Under the pieces are notes generated by a model. It was not told the origin of the DNA. It worked only from the letters and a program-made list of their open reading frames with translations, and searched no databases. Below are positions 26,161-35,378 of a stretch of 64,000 nt of DNA, in pieces; position 1 is the first letter of the stretch; every line of letters begins with the position of its first letter. The position numbers were made by a program, and so were the translations under genes. The stretch is from Mycobacterium triplex. Its GTDB lineage: Bacteria > Actinomycetota > Actinomycetes > Mycobacteriales > Mycobacteriaceae. The stretch is from positions 2,078,951 to 2,142,950 of the forward strand of contig NZ_HG964446.1 of the NCBI RefSeq assembly GCF_000689255.1, read 5' to 3'.

Positions 26161-27513
26161 TCACACCCGCTCGATGATCGTCGCGGTGCCCATGCCGCCA
26201 CCGGTACACATGGTTACCAGTCCCGTTGTCAGGTCGCGACGTTCGAGCTCGTCGAGGATGGTCCCGATCAGCATCGCGCCGGTCGCGCCGATCGGGTGGC
26301 CCAGCGCGATCGCGCCCCCGTTGACGTTGACCCGGTCCGGATCGATGTCGAGGTCGCGGATCGTCTTGAGCGGGACCGCGGCGAACGCTTCGTTGATCTC
26401 CCACAAATCGATGTCCGAAACGGTCATGCCGGCCCGTTCCAGGCAGCGCCGCGCGGCCGGTCCGGGCGCGGTCAGCATGATGATCGGTTCGCTGCCGATC
26501 GCGGCGGCGGCACGGATCCGACCCCGCGGCCGTGCGCCGTTGGCGCGCGCCCAGTCGGGCGACGCGAGCAGCACGGCCGCCGCACCGTCGACCACCCCGG
26601 AGGAGTTGCCGGCATGGTGAACATGGTCGATGTGATCGATGCCGGGGTAGCGCCGCAGGCAGATCTCGTCGAACGTGTGGTGCTCACCGTCGACACCGGT
26701 GGCACCCATCGCCGCGAACGCCGGCTTGAGTTTGGCCAGTGTCTCGGTGGAGGTTCCGCGACGGGGGTGCTCGTCGCGGGCGACCGTGCCGTCGGGTGTG
26801 GCCACTTCGACCAGGGAGCGGTCGAATCTTCCCTCGTCGATCGCGGCGGCGGCACGGGTCTGGCTGAGCGCGGCGTACGTGTCGACCACCTCGCGGGTGA
26901 AGCCCTCGAGGGTGGCGATGAGGTCAGCCGAAATGCCTTGCGGAACAGTCGGATGAAGTGCTCGCAGGTCCGCGTTGTTGCCGTCGATCGTCGGCACTCC
27001 GGCGGTGACGTCCCATCGTGACATCGATTCGACGCCACCGGCGATCACCAGATCGTCGGCGCCCGCGGCGATCGAGGATGCCGCGACGGTGACGGCTTGC
27101 TGTCCGGATCCGCAGAACCGGTTCAGCGTCATCCCCGGCACGGTCTCGGGCCAACCGGCCAACAGCACCGACAGCCGCGCGATGTCGTCGCCGTGGTCAC
27201 CGGACAGGATGCCGTTGCCGGCGATCACGTCGTCGATGTTCGCGGGGTCGAAACCGGTGCGTTCGGCCAGGGCGGTGAGGCAGGTGGCGAACAGTGTCTG
27301 CGGATGCACGTTGTGCAGCCCGCCATCGGGGCGGCCCCGCCCACGGGGTGTGCGTACCGCATCGAGAATCCAGGCGTCGATGTTGGGCTCCGATCGTGGT
27401 GCGAGGGGGTCGATACGGCGGATCCGTACTGATCGTAAATCGTCTCTCGACTTTGGAGAATAACCCTCTCCAAAACAGCGAAGCCATTCTCGGTCCCGCG
27501 GCGCCCCCAGCAC
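26161..27513 (-). CDS. Acetyl-CoA acetyltransferase (thiolase)
   Basis: A FadA-type thiolase catalysing thiolytic cleavage in beta-oxidation. The nucleophilic Cys is in LNRFCGSGQQAV (codon 27112-27114), with WEINEAFA, GGAIALGHPIGATGA and CTGGGMGTA at the usual places. Conserved sequence starts at about 27385 (DAWILDAVRTPRGRG), but no ATG, GTG or TTG lies just before it. The nearest in-frame start is a GTG at 27513, upstream of a strong inverted repeat, giving a 450-residue frame. The real start is therefore uncertain. It is first gene of the four-gene operon. Confidence 0.85.
   Translation of the reverse strand: MLGAPRDREWLRCFGEGYSPKSRDDLRSVRIRRIDPLAPRSEPNIDAWILDAVRTPRGRGRPDGGLHNVHPQTLFATCLTALAERTGFDPANIDDVIAGNGILSGDHGDDIARLSVLLAGWPETVPGMTLNRFCGSGQQAVTVAASSIAAGADDLVIAGGVESMSRWDVTAGVPTIDGNNADLRALHPTVPQGISADLIATLEGFTREVVDTYAALSQTRAAAAIDEGRFDRSLVEVATPDGTVARDEHPRRGTSTETLAKLKPAFAAMGATGVDGEHHTFDEICLRRYPGIDHIDHVHHAGNSSGVVDGAAAVLLASPDWARANGARPRGRIRAAAAIGSEPIIMLTAPGPAARRCLERAGMTVSDIDLWEINEAFAAVPLKTIRDLDIDPDRVNVNGGAIALGHPIGATGAMLIGTILDELERRDLTTGLVTMCTGGGMGTATIIERV
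27452..27491. promoter_or_regulatory. Inverted repeat/operator pair before the thiolase operon
   Basis: TTTGGAGA (27452-27459) and TCTCCAAA (27467-27474) form a perfect 8-bp inverted repeat around GGAGAATAACCCTCTCC. A second half-conserved box GCGAAGCCATTCTC (27478-27491) follows. The boxes resemble those at 19437-19472. They lie in the gap between the AraC gene and the thiolase coding region, so they are likely operators for the operon read leftward. Confidence 0.55.
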
Positions 27514-27533
27514 CTGCCCCGATGACGCGGGGG

Positions 27534-28565
27534 CTACACGCTGGCGGTGTGCGCGGGCGGCCTCGGCTGCGAGAGGGGGGTCGCCCGGCCCGACCGACGC
27601 AGCGTGGCCGCGGGTGTTTCGCCGTACCGGGAGGCGTGTGCGGCCGCGAAGCGTCCGGGGTTCGAGTATCCCCAGCGCTTGGCGATCGAGGCCACGGTTT
27701 CGACCGAGGGATCCGACTCGAGCAGCTCCTGGTGCGCACGCCTTAGCCGCACCTGGCGAAGGTAAGTCATCGGCGACATGCCCATATGGCGAATGAAACT
27801 CTGCTGCAGGGCGCGCGAGCTGACGTGACACTCGGCCGCCAGCGACGTAACCGTCAGGGGGAGATGCGGCTCCGACTCGATGATGTCTACTGCGGGCCGA
27901 ATGGTATGGGGGGTAACAAGTTTGGTCCGCTCTGCGAGTGCGTTCCGGTACGGGTGGTCAGCGGCAAGCAGCAGTGCATGGAGCAGGCTGTCCACGAAAG
28001 GCGTTGCCACCAGCGGTTGTGTCAGGGCGCTGTCAGTTCGAAAGAGCTCCTGGGCGAACACGGTGAACATGTGCATCCAGCTGCGCGCGGGCCCCTGGGT
28101 GGTCACCATGGATGGCTTGAATTCGATCTGCGTGGTCAATGGGCGCCCGAGCGCCTCGCCGAGCGTGTCCTCGAGCGCATTGCGGTTCACTCGCAAGGCA
28201 ATCACCCGGCAGCCCGCCGGCCAGCGGGGAACGACCAGTTCTCCCTCGGGCAGACAAATAGTGGCAAGGCCGGGCGCATAGGTTATCGAGGAGCCGCGCT
28301 GCAATAGCTCCATTTGTCCGGACGCGAGAATGTTGACTTGGTAAAACGGCCGATCGTGGGCGCAGCGGAGGCAGGCATCCACGTTGAATGCCAGGTCAAG
28401 AACGGTGATCGGTCCGACGGTGCCGGCACGTTGGGTCAGCGAAAACGGCTTGCGACGGTCCACCGGGCCGAGTGTTTGCAGGCACGGAAAGAATTTGGCG
28501 ACTTGCTTGAAGGCGTCGGTTGTCTTGAGTTCCGCAACGATTTTCGGTTCACTTTTCTCGCCCAT
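27534..28565 (-). CDS. AraC-family transcriptional regulator
   Basis: A 343-residue regulator. The N-terminal two thirds form an AraC-type sensing domain (FYQVNILASGQMELLQRGSSITYAPGLATICLPEGELVVPRW). The C-terminal ~90 residues hold two helix-turn-helix units: LTVTSLAAECHVSSRALQQSF, then SVETVASIAKRWGYSNPGRFAAAHASRYGETP. It lies between two oppositely read catabolic operons, like VirS beside the mymA operon in M. tuberculosis, and probably activates one or both. The effector is unknown. Confidence 0.88.
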   Translation of the reverse strand: MGEKSEPKIVAELKTTDAFKQVAKFFPCLQTLGPVDRRKPFSLTQRAGTVGPITVLDLAFNVDACLRCAHDRPFYQVNILASGQMELLQRGSSITYAPGLATICLPEGELVVPRWPAGCRVIALRVNRNALEDTLGEALGRPLTTQIEFKPSMVTTQGPARSWMHMFTVFAQELFRTDSALTQPLVATPFVDSLLHALLLAADHPYRNALAERTKLVTPHTIRPAVDIIESEPHLPLTVTSLAAECHVSSRALQQSFIRHMGMSPMTYLRQVRLRRAHQELLESDPSVETVASIAKRWGYSNPGRFAAAHASRYGETPAATLRRSGRATPLSQPRPPAHTASV

Positions 28566-28860
28566 TTCGAACTCCGCTTCTCCTGCTTCGCCGTCCGTTT
28601 GAACGGACTACTCGGGCATTCGCGGCGAGTGCCGGTACGGATCGCTTAATGTGGCGGACGTCACATCATTTGCGAATCAAGCATTTTCCTGAGTTCGCGT
28701 GTCACCGGCATCGGTAAGAGGCCGAACCTAGCTACGCGTAGCAAAGTGTCTCAAACGTTGCGCGAACTGTACCGACAAGAGGTATCGCGGCTCTGGCGGC
28801 TCTAGCCTCGCTGTGAAAGCGTTATCCGACAACGGATTTCGTACTTGCGATCGGAGTGAG
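28566..28860. other. Divergent promoter region, AraC regulator / flavin hydroxylase operon
   Basis: A 295-bp gap separates the AraC start from the hydroxylase start at 28861. I see no gene in it. It is locally AT-richer (for example around 28660-28695) and must hold both promoters. GCGAATCAAGCATTTTCC near 28671 weakly recalls the GGAGAA/TTCTCC boxes seen elsewhere in the window. Confidence 0.4.
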
Positions 28861-30042
28861 ATGACAACATCGTCTGCACAGTGTCCCACAGCACACGAAG
28901 AGCTGTTGGCAGATGCGGTGCGATTGCAGCCGCTGCTTCGCGAAAGCACGTTGGCAAGTGAAGCCATGCGCAAGCTGCCGCAAGAGGCGATCGACGCACT
29001 GACCGAAGCAGGGTTCTTCCGCTTGCTCAAGCCGCGTCGATTCGGGGGTGTGCACGCCCGGCAACGGACGATGCTCGAGATCGCTGAAACGCTCGGCCAG
29101 GCAAATGCATCCGCGGCATGGCTGGTGAGTATCGGAGCCACGGCCGCGGTCGTGGCGCGGCATGGCTCGGAGCAGGCTCAGTCCGAGATCTTCCGCGCGC
29201 CCGATTCCCGGATCGCCGGCGGACTGGCCCCGGGCAGCGCGCGTCGCGTGGATGGTGGACTCTCGATCAGCGGAAGCTGGTCATACGCATCCGGCGCCCC
29301 GCATGCCGACTGGGCATCGATCGGCGTGGTGGTGCCCGATCAGGACAACGCCGGCATGCAGACCTTTCTGTGCTTCGTGCCGGCAACCGAGGTGCGGCTG
29401 CGCGACACCTGGCACACGGCCGGTATGCGTGGCACCGCGAGCCAAACATTTTTGGCTGATCAAGTTTTCGTTCCCGAGCACCGTGCGATCGCGTTCGAAT
29501 CGTTGGCGGCCGGACGGATGCCGGGAGGTGGTTCGGGGTACCGGCTTCCGCTGGCACCGGTGGCCGCTCTGCTTCTGGTAGGGCCGTTGCTCGGGCTTGG
29601 GCAAGCGGCCGCGGACCTGGTGCTTCAAACGGCTCCGTCGAAGTCACTGAGCGACACATCCTTTGTCCACCAAAGTGATTCGGCTGGGGTGCAGATTCAG
29701 GTCGCGGAGGCGCAACTCAAGTTGCGCAGCGCCCGGCTACACGCCTTCGAGGTCGCCGATGCGTTGGACTCTGGCGAGATCGTGAACGGCGAGGCGGGGT
29801 ACCCGCTTCGTGCTCTGGCGCGAGCGCAATGCGGTTACGCCGCCCGGCAAGTGCTCGAGGCGATACAGATCCTGATCAATGTCCATGGCGCGGGCAGCTT
29901 CGCCGATTCCAGTGCAATGCAGCAGTATTGGCGCGACGCCAATGTCGCGGCACGACATGCCGCGCTGAATTCCTATGTCGGTTACGAGATTTACGGAAAG
30001 TCGCTGCTGGGCGTGCCCGAACGCATAGCCCCGCTGGTGTGA
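28861..30042 (+). CDS. Flavin-dependent monooxygenase (HsaA/acyl-CoA dehydrogenase fold)
   Basis: A 393-residue class-D flavoprotein hydroxylase. It has an acyl-CoA-dehydrogenase fold with FFRLLKPRRFGGVHA, SAAWLVSIGATAAVVARHG, LSISGSWSYASGAPHADWASIGV and the C-terminal INVHGAGSFADSSAMQQYWRDANVAARHA. HsaA-like enzymes hydroxylate phenolic rings with reduced FMN/FAD from a partner reductase. No reductase is adjacent. The ATG at 28861 has GGAGTGAG before it. It is first gene of a four-gene operon. Confidence 0.83.
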   Translation: MTTSSAQCPTAHEELLADAVRLQPLLRESTLASEAMRKLPQEAIDALTEAGFFRLLKPRRFGGVHARQRTMLEIAETLGQANASAAWLVSIGATAAVVARHGSEQAQSEIFRAPDSRIAGGLAPGSARRVDGGLSISGSWSYASGAPHADWASIGVVVPDQDNAGMQTFLCFVPATEVRLRDTWHTAGMRGTASQTFLADQVFVPEHRAIAFESLAAGRMPGGGSGYRLPLAPVAALLLVGPLLGLGQAAADLVLQTAPSKSLSDTSFVHQSDSAGVQIQVAEAQLKLRSARLHAFEVADALDSGEIVNGEAGYPLRALARAQCGYAARQVLEAIQILINVHGAGSFADSSAMQQYWRDANVAARHAALNSYVGYEIYGKSLLGVPERIAPLV

Positions 30043-30054
30043 GAAGGGACAGAG

Positions 30055-30777
30055 ATGTCGACATTCGTTTTGGTGCACGGGGCGTGGCATGACGGCTCGG
30101 CATGGGATCGCGTCATCGAACGGCTGAACGCGCAAGGGCACATCGCATTCGGTCCGACCATCGCCGGTCACGGACGGGACGCGGACAGATCCGTGACGCA
30201 CGCCGAGGCGACGCGGTCCATCGTAGATTTCGTCCTGGACAACGGACTGACCGATATCGTGCTGGTCGGTCACTCCTATGGCGGCACGGTCATCAGCAAG
30301 GTGGCCGAGGCGATCTCAGAAAGCATCCGGCGGCTGGTGTTCGTGAGCGGGTTTGTGCTCAACGACGGCGAATGTCTGCTCGATAATATCCCGCCCGAAG
30401 ACCGAGCGATGCTGACACAGTTGGCTTCTGAGTCGGCAGACGACACCGCGGCGATGCCGTTCGAGTATTGGCAACAGAGATTCGTCAACGGCGCGGACCC
30501 GGCGACGCAACGCTGGACCCACGATCGGCTATCGCCTCAGCCCTTCCGGCCGTTCTGTGAACCGTTGAACCTGGAGAAGTTCTACGCACTCGACACGCCG
30601 AAAAGCTACCTGGTGTGTACCGAGGACATAACGCTGTCGGGTGAGTGGGGCTGGCATCCCCGGATGTCCCGCCGGCTGGGGGCGTACCGGCTCGTCCGAA
30701 TGCCGGGAAATCACGAAGTCGTCTTCACCGACCCAATTGGTCTGGCCGACAAGATCGTCGAGGCCGGGCGCGACTGA
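30055..30777 (+). CDS. Alpha/beta hydrolase
   Basis: A 240-residue hydrolase of the methylesterase/salicylate-binding-protein-like group. It has FVLVHGAWHDGSAWDRV (4-20), the nucleophile GHSYGG with S74 and a C-terminal His in MPGNHEVVFTDP. It probably opens an ester or lactone, or a ring-cleavage product, in the pathway served by the neighbouring hydroxylase. It starts 12 bases after the hydroxylase stop with AAGGGACAG as ribosome-binding site. Confidence 0.83.
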   Translation: MSTFVLVHGAWHDGSAWDRVIERLNAQGHIAFGPTIAGHGRDADRSVTHAEATRSIVDFVLDNGLTDIVLVGHSYGGTVISKVAEAISESIRRLVFVSGFVLNDGECLLDNIPPEDRAMLTQLASESADDTAAMPFEYWQQRFVNGADPATQRWTHDRLSPQPFRPFCEPLNLEKFYALDTPKSYLVCTEDITLSGEWGWHPRMSRRLGAYRLVRMPGNHEVVFTDPIGLADKIVEAGRD

Positions 30778-30791
30778 AGCGCGGAGGAACC

Positions 30792-32375
30792 ATGAATTTC
30801 GTCAGCCCGTTTCCCGACGTCGTCATCCCGGACAGTGCGGTGTACGAGTACGTGTTCGGCGACCTCGGCCAGGCCGACGGCGACCGCGTTGCGCTTGTCG
30901 AGACCGCAACCGGAACCGAAGTCACCTACAGCGCATTGGTCGCCCGCATTCAGTGCGTCGCCCGCTCGTTGGCCCAGCGGGGAATCGGGGTGGGCGACGT
31001 GGTGGCCCTGCTGTCACCGAACAGTGCGGCGTTCGCGGCCGCCTTGCACGGAATCCTGCGGGCAGGGGCGACGGCGACGCCGATCAACATCTTGTGCACC
31101 GTGGACGAGATCGTGCGTCAGTTACGGGATTCGGGCGCGCGACTGGTGATCGCGGCATCTCGATTTCGGGAACAGGCCCAGGAGGCGGCGAATACGGCGG
31201 GCCTATCCAGCGGCGACGTGCTGCCGCTCGATATTGACGGTTGCGTAAACCCAACGGGCAGTGGCGGTCCGGAGGTCGATTTCGATCCGGCGACACACGT
31301 GGCGGTGCTTCCGTTCAGTTCGGGCACCACCGGAAAGCCCAAGGGCGTGATGCTGACCCACCGCAACATCGTCGCTAACGTAGCCCAGTTGCACCCAGTG
31401 TCGGGAGTGAGTCCCGATGAGACACTGATCGCGGTGGTTCCCTTCTTTCACAGCTACGGATTGACCGGGCTCTTGTGTGCCGCGCTGCGAGACCGAGCGC
31501 GGGTGGTCGTCATGGCGGCCTTCGACCTGGGCGAGTTTCTGGCCACCATCCAGAATTACCGCGTCACACAGGCTTACATCGCGCCGCCGGTGGCCGTCGC
31601 GTTGGCCAAAGACCCGATGGTGGATTCCTTCGACCTGTCTTCCCTGCACACCCTCACCTCGGCGGCCGCGCCGCTGGACGAAGAACTGGCCAAGGCGGTG
31701 GAGCAGCGACTCGGATGTCGTGTCGTGCAGGCGTACGGGATGACCGAACTGAGTCCGGCCAGCCATGTGATTCCGCTGGCAGGCCGGCATCCGGCGGGGT
31801 TGGAGGCACCCGTCAGCTCGTGTGGGTGGACCGTGCCGAACTCGCAGAGCAAGCTCGTCGACATCGAGACGGGAGCCGAAATACCGCTTCCCGCTTCGGG
31901 CTTGAGCGAGCCGGGTGAGCTGTGCTTCCGCGGACCCAACGTGATGGCGGGCTATCTGGGAAATGCCGCGGCGACCGCGGAGATCATCGACGCCGACGGT
32001 TTTCTGCATACCGGTGATTTGGCACGGGTGGACGCCGCGGGCTGCGTGTACATCGTGGACCGGCTCAAGGAACTGATCAAGTACAAGGGTTATCAGGTTG
32101 CGCCCGCCGAACTCGAGGCGCTGCTGTTGACCCACCCGGGCATCGCCGACGTCGCGGTTGTCGGTGTCATCCATAACGCCTCGGGTGAAGAAATCCCGAA
32201 GGCCTTCGTGGTACGGCAGCCTGACATCTCACTGTCGAAGGGTGAGGTGATCGAGTTCGTCGCGGGAAAAGTGGCGCCGTACAAGAAGATTCGCCAGGTC
32301 GAGTTCGTCGAAAAGATCCCGAAGTCGCCGACGGGCAAGATTCTGCGCAAGGATCTGCGAGCGCGCCAACCATGA
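30792..32375 (+). CDS. Acyl-CoA/4-coumarate-CoA ligase-like synthetase
   Basis: A 527-residue adenylate-forming enzyme. The P-loop is SSGTTGKPKG near residue 176, then YGMTELSP near 314, FLHTGDLARVD near 403, and the catalytic C-terminal Lys is in PKSPTGKILRKDLR. By pattern it is closest to 4-coumarate-CoA ligase/FadD-type enzymes that activate aromatic or medium-chain carboxylic acids. GGAGGAAC lies before the ATG, which is 14 bases after the hydrolase stop. It would supply CoA esters to the opposite beta-oxidation operon. Confidence 0.88.
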   Translation: MNFVSPFPDVVIPDSAVYEYVFGDLGQADGDRVALVETATGTEVTYSALVARIQCVARSLAQRGIGVGDVVALLSPNSAAFAAALHGILRAGATATPINILCTVDEIVRQLRDSGARLVIAASRFREQAQEAANTAGLSSGDVLPLDIDGCVNPTGSGGPEVDFDPATHVAVLPFSSGTTGKPKGVMLTHRNIVANVAQLHPVSGVSPDETLIAVVPFFHSYGLTGLLCAALRDRARVVVMAAFDLGEFLATIQNYRVTQAYIAPPVAVALAKDPMVDSFDLSSLHTLTSAAAPLDEELAKAVEQRLGCRVVQAYGMTELSPASHVIPLAGRHPAGLEAPVSSCGWTVPNSQSKLVDIETGAEIPLPASGLSEPGELCFRGPNVMAGYLGNAAATAEIIDADGFLHTGDLARVDAAGCVYIVDRLKELIKYKGYQVAPAELEALLLTHPGIADVAVVGVIHNASGEEIPKAFVVRQPDISLSKGEVIEFVAGKVAPYKKIRQVEFVEKIPKSPTGKILRKDLRARQP

Positions 32376-32399
32376 CAAGCGCTGGACAGGGCATGACAA

Positions 32400-33524
32400 A
32401 TGGGTGACCGCGGCGTCGTGATCGTCGGATCGGGGCCGGCGGGACTCTCTGCGGCACTGAGCCTTTGCGACCTGGGCGTGCGGGCGCTCGTCATCGAGCG
32501 CGCCGGTGAAGTGGCCGCGGCGTGGCGTGGCCGCTATGACCGGCTGAAACTCAACACCGGTCGGCAGTTCTCGCATTTGCCCGGAAGGCGTTATCCGAAA
32601 GGCACTCCCGTCTATCCGAGCCGCGACCAAGTGGTCGAGCACTTCGCAAGTCACGCCCGCGAATCCGGTGTCGAGCTACGGGTCGATACCGAGGTCAAGC
32701 GGATCGACCGGGGTTCGTCGGGATGGTCGGTGAGCACATCCGACGGCGAGATCGAGGCTCGAAACGTCGTGGTTGCCACCGGCTATCAACACACACCGGT
32801 CATACCGGACTGGCCGGGTTGCTTCGCCGGTGAGCTGTCGCATTCCTACGGCTACCGCAATCCGGCACCCTACGCCGGCAAGCGGGTACTCGTGGTCGGG
32901 TCGGGCTCGTCGGGCATGGAAATCGCCCACGATCTGACTACGGGCAGGACCGCCAAAGTGTGGCTATCGGTGCGCACACCGCCAAACATCATGGCCCGCA
33001 AGGGTCCTGCCGGTCTTCCCGTCGACGTGCTGTCTATTCCGCTGTACCACCTGCCCGCGCGGCTGTCCGACCGGATCGCTGCCGCCGCGCGCCGCAGGGC
33101 GTTCGGGGACCTCAGCGAGTTCGGCCTGCCGGTGCCCGCCGAGGGGCCGTTCGCCAGAGCGCACCGGCTGCATGTCGCGCCATCCATCGTCGACCTCGAG
33201 GTCGTCGACGCCATTCGCGCGGGATCCGTCGAGGTCGTGTCGGCGCTGCGTGCGTTCGAGGACGGCGACGCCGTGCTGGACGACGCCAGCAGAATCAGCC
33301 CCGATGCCGTGATCGCGGCGACGGGTTACCGGACCGGGCTGCAGCCGTTGGTCGGGCACCTGGGCGTACTTGGTTCCGACGGCGTGCCGCTGCATTTGGC
33401 GCCGGCGCCCGCCGCGGATGGACTGTATTTCCACGGGATGCTGACGCGGCCCGCGGTGATCGGCTACGTGGCCAAACAGTCACGGGCGCTTGCCAAGCGC
33501 ATCGCTGCCAACGAGCGGTGCTGA
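32400..33524 (+). CDS. FAD/NAD(P)-binding monooxygenase (flavin-containing type)
   Basis: A 374-residue two-dinucleotide-binding flavoprotein. The FAD motif is VIVGSGPAGLSAA (8-20), the NADPH motif is VLVVGSGSSGMEIA near residues 164-177, and ATGYQHTPVIPDW and AATGYRTGLQPL occur at the FMO/YUCCA positions. Plant-YUCCA-like proteins of this kind oxygenate N-, S- or keto-containing substrates. It is last gene of the hydroxylase operon, 24 bases after the ligase stop. Confidence 0.83.
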   Translation: MGDRGVVIVGSGPAGLSAALSLCDLGVRALVIERAGEVAAAWRGRYDRLKLNTGRQFSHLPGRRYPKGTPVYPSRDQVVEHFASHARESGVELRVDTEVKRIDRGSSGWSVSTSDGEIEARNVVVATGYQHTPVIPDWPGCFAGELSHSYGYRNPAPYAGKRVLVVGSGSSGMEIAHDLTTGRTAKVWLSVRTPPNIMARKGPAGLPVDVLSIPLYHLPARLSDRIAAAARRRAFGDLSEFGLPVPAEGPFARAHRLHVAPSIVDLEVVDAIRAGSVEVVSALRAFEDGDAVLDDASRISPDAVIAATGYRTGLQPLVGHLGVLGSDGVPLHLAPAPAADGLYFHGMLTRPAVIGYVAKQSRALAKRIAANERC

Positions 33525-33525
33525 G

Positions 33526-34353
33526 TCAGTCGAAGTCGGTGCCGCCGGTCAGCTGCTCCCATTTCGCGATCTCGCTGGCGCGCGCGTCCGTGGTGTAGCG
33601 ATACAGGGCCAGCGCGTCGGGGCCCAGCAGCAGGAACGCCGGCGGCTCGCTGGATTCGACGGCGGCGACGATCGCGGCGCCGGCCTTGGCGGGGTCGCCG
33701 GCCTGGTTGCCGTGCATGGTGTCGTTTTCCTTGCGACGCTGTCCGGCGGTTCCGGCGTAGTCGTCGATGACGGTGGCGGACTGGACGAGCGAGCGCCCGG
33801 CGAAGTCGGTGCGAAATGCCCCAGGCTCAACAACGGTGACCGAAATGCCGAGCGGGGCCAGCTCCCCGCGCAGCGCGCCGCTCATGCCCTCGAGCGCTGC
33901 CTTGGCGGCCGAGTAGTAACCCGATCCGACCGGCATCACCTGGGCGCCGATCGAAGAGATGTTCACGATCGCGCCGCTGCGGCGCGCGCGCATGCCGGGC
34001 AGCACGGCCTTGATCATCGCGACGGCGCCGAAGAAGTGGGTCTCGAACAGTTTGCGGACTTCGGCGTCGTCGCCTTCTTCGACCGCGGCGCGATACCCGT
34101 AGCCGGCGTTGTTGACCAGCACGTCGACGCCGCCGAACCGCTCTTGCGCCTGCCGCACGGCCGAGTCGATCTGGTCGGGGTTGGTGACGTCCAGTGCGAC
34201 CGCCAGCACCCGATCGGGCGCAATGTCGGCCAGGTCGGCGACCTTTGCGGCGTCGCGTGCGGTGACGACCGCATTGTGGCGGGCTTCTATGACAGCTTCG
34301 GCGAGCGCTCGGCCGAGTCCGGTCGAGCAGCCGGTGATGAGCCAGGTGCGCAT
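33526..34353 (-). CDS. Short-chain dehydrogenase/reductase
   Basis: A 275-residue SDR with ITGCSTGLGRALAEA at the N-terminus, NNAGYGYRAAVEEGD, ISSIGAQ and catalytic Y/K in YYSAAKAALEGMSG. The TGCSTGLG version and the C-terminal extension are typical of mycobacterial oxidoreductases of unknown substrate often annotated as retinol-dehydrogenase-like. It is convergent with the FAD monooxygenase gene, one base apart. Confidence 0.85.
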   Translation of the reverse strand: MRTWLITGCSTGLGRALAEAVIEARHNAVVTARDAAKVADLADIAPDRVLAVALDVTNPDQIDSAVRQAQERFGGVDVLVNNAGYGYRAAVEEGDDAEVRKLFETHFFGAVAMIKAVLPGMRARRSGAIVNISSIGAQVMPVGSGYYSAAKAALEGMSGALRGELAPLGISVTVVEPGAFRTDFAGRSLVQSATVIDDYAGTAGQRRKENDTMHGNQAGDPAKAGAAIVAAVESSEPPAFLLLGPDALALYRYTTDARASEIAKWEQLTGGTDFD

Positions 34354-34404
34354 CGGCGGCCCCTTTCTATTCGCGGCGAAATCAGCACCGGCGTTGTTTC
34401 TAGC

Positions 34405-35283
34405 TCAGTCGGTGAGCGCGCGGCCCACAATCAACGGATCCGGCTCGCCCACCACCTCGTCGTCCTTGTCGTCGTAGTCGGATTCGGCGAGAACGTAGCG
34501 CATGGCGTTGATGCGGGCCCGCTTCTTGTCATTGCTGCGCACCACGATCCACGGCGCAACATCGGTGTCGGTCGCCTTGAACATCTGTTCCTTCGCCTCG
34601 GTGTATTCGTTCCACCTGTTGATCGACTCCATGTCCATCGGCGAAAACTTCCAGTTCCGGACCGGGTCGACCAACCGAATGGCAAAGCGGGTGCGCTGCT
34701 CGGCCGGTGAGACGGAGAACCACAGCTTGGTCAGGTTGATCCCATTGGCGACCAACATTCCCTCGAAAAGCGGTGCCTGCTGGATGAATTCGGCGTACTG
34801 CTCGGGTGAACAAAAGCCCATCACCCGTTCGACGCCGGCCCGGTTGTACCACGACCGGTCGAACAGCACCATTTCGCCGCCCGACGGCAAGTGGCTGATA
34901 TAGCGCTGGAAATACCACTGAGATTGTTCGCGCTCGGTCGGTTTCTCGAGCGCCACGACCCGCGCGCCGCGCGGATTGAGGTGTTCCATGAATCGCTGAA
35001 TGGTGCCGCCCTTGCCCGCCGCGTCGCGGCCCTCGAACACGATGACGTGCCGGGCCCCGGTGCGCTTGCTGTGATTCTGCAACTTGAGCAGCTCGATCTG
35101 CAGGCGCCGCTTCAAGTCCTCGTATTCGCCGCGCGGCATTCGGTGGTCGTAGGGATATCGCTCCCGCCACGTCTGTACGTGGTTGCCGTCCCGGTCGAGC
35201 AGGATCGGGTCGTCGTCGTCATCGTCGTCGACGGTGTATCCGTGTTCGGGGGTGGACAGCGCCTCGAGATCTATCTCTGTCAT
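34405..35283 (-). CDS. ppk2: Polyphosphate kinase 2
   Basis: A 292-residue PPK2-family kinase that uses polyphosphate to phosphorylate GDP/ADP or runs the reverse reaction. The Walker A is GRDAAGKGG (85-93), Walker B/lid is LFDRSWYNRAGVERVMGFC, and RRINxMR-type RARINAMRYVL is at the end. The N-terminus has a run of seven Asp (about 19-25), an acidic tail before the core. The stop lies 51 bases after the SDR start. Confidence 0.92.
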   Translation of the reverse strand: MTEIDLEALSTPEHGYTVDDDDDDDPILLDRDGNHVQTWRERYPYDHRMPRGEYEDLKRRLQIELLKLQNHSKRTGARHVIVFEGRDAAGKGGTIQRFMEHLNPRGARVVALEKPTEREQSQWYFQRYISHLPSGGEMVLFDRSWYNRAGVERVMGFCSPEQYAEFIQQAPLFEGMLVANGINLTKLWFSVSPAEQRTRFAIRLVDPVRNWKFSPMDMESINRWNEYTEAKEQMFKATDTDVAPWIVVRSNDKKRARINAMRYVLAESDYDDKDDEVVGEPDPLIVGRALTD

Positions 35284-35378
35284 CTTTGACGCTTACCCCG
35301 GGTTGCTGGTGCGCCAACGTCGAGTTGTGGAGCGATTTCGCCAGTCTCAGCCCGACAACTCGACCTTCGGCGCCAAGG

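Noticed and set aside
34109..34710. Long plus frame (from 33490) opposite the SDR and PPK2 genes
   Set aside because: Antisense shadow; both opposite genes have clear catalytic motifs.
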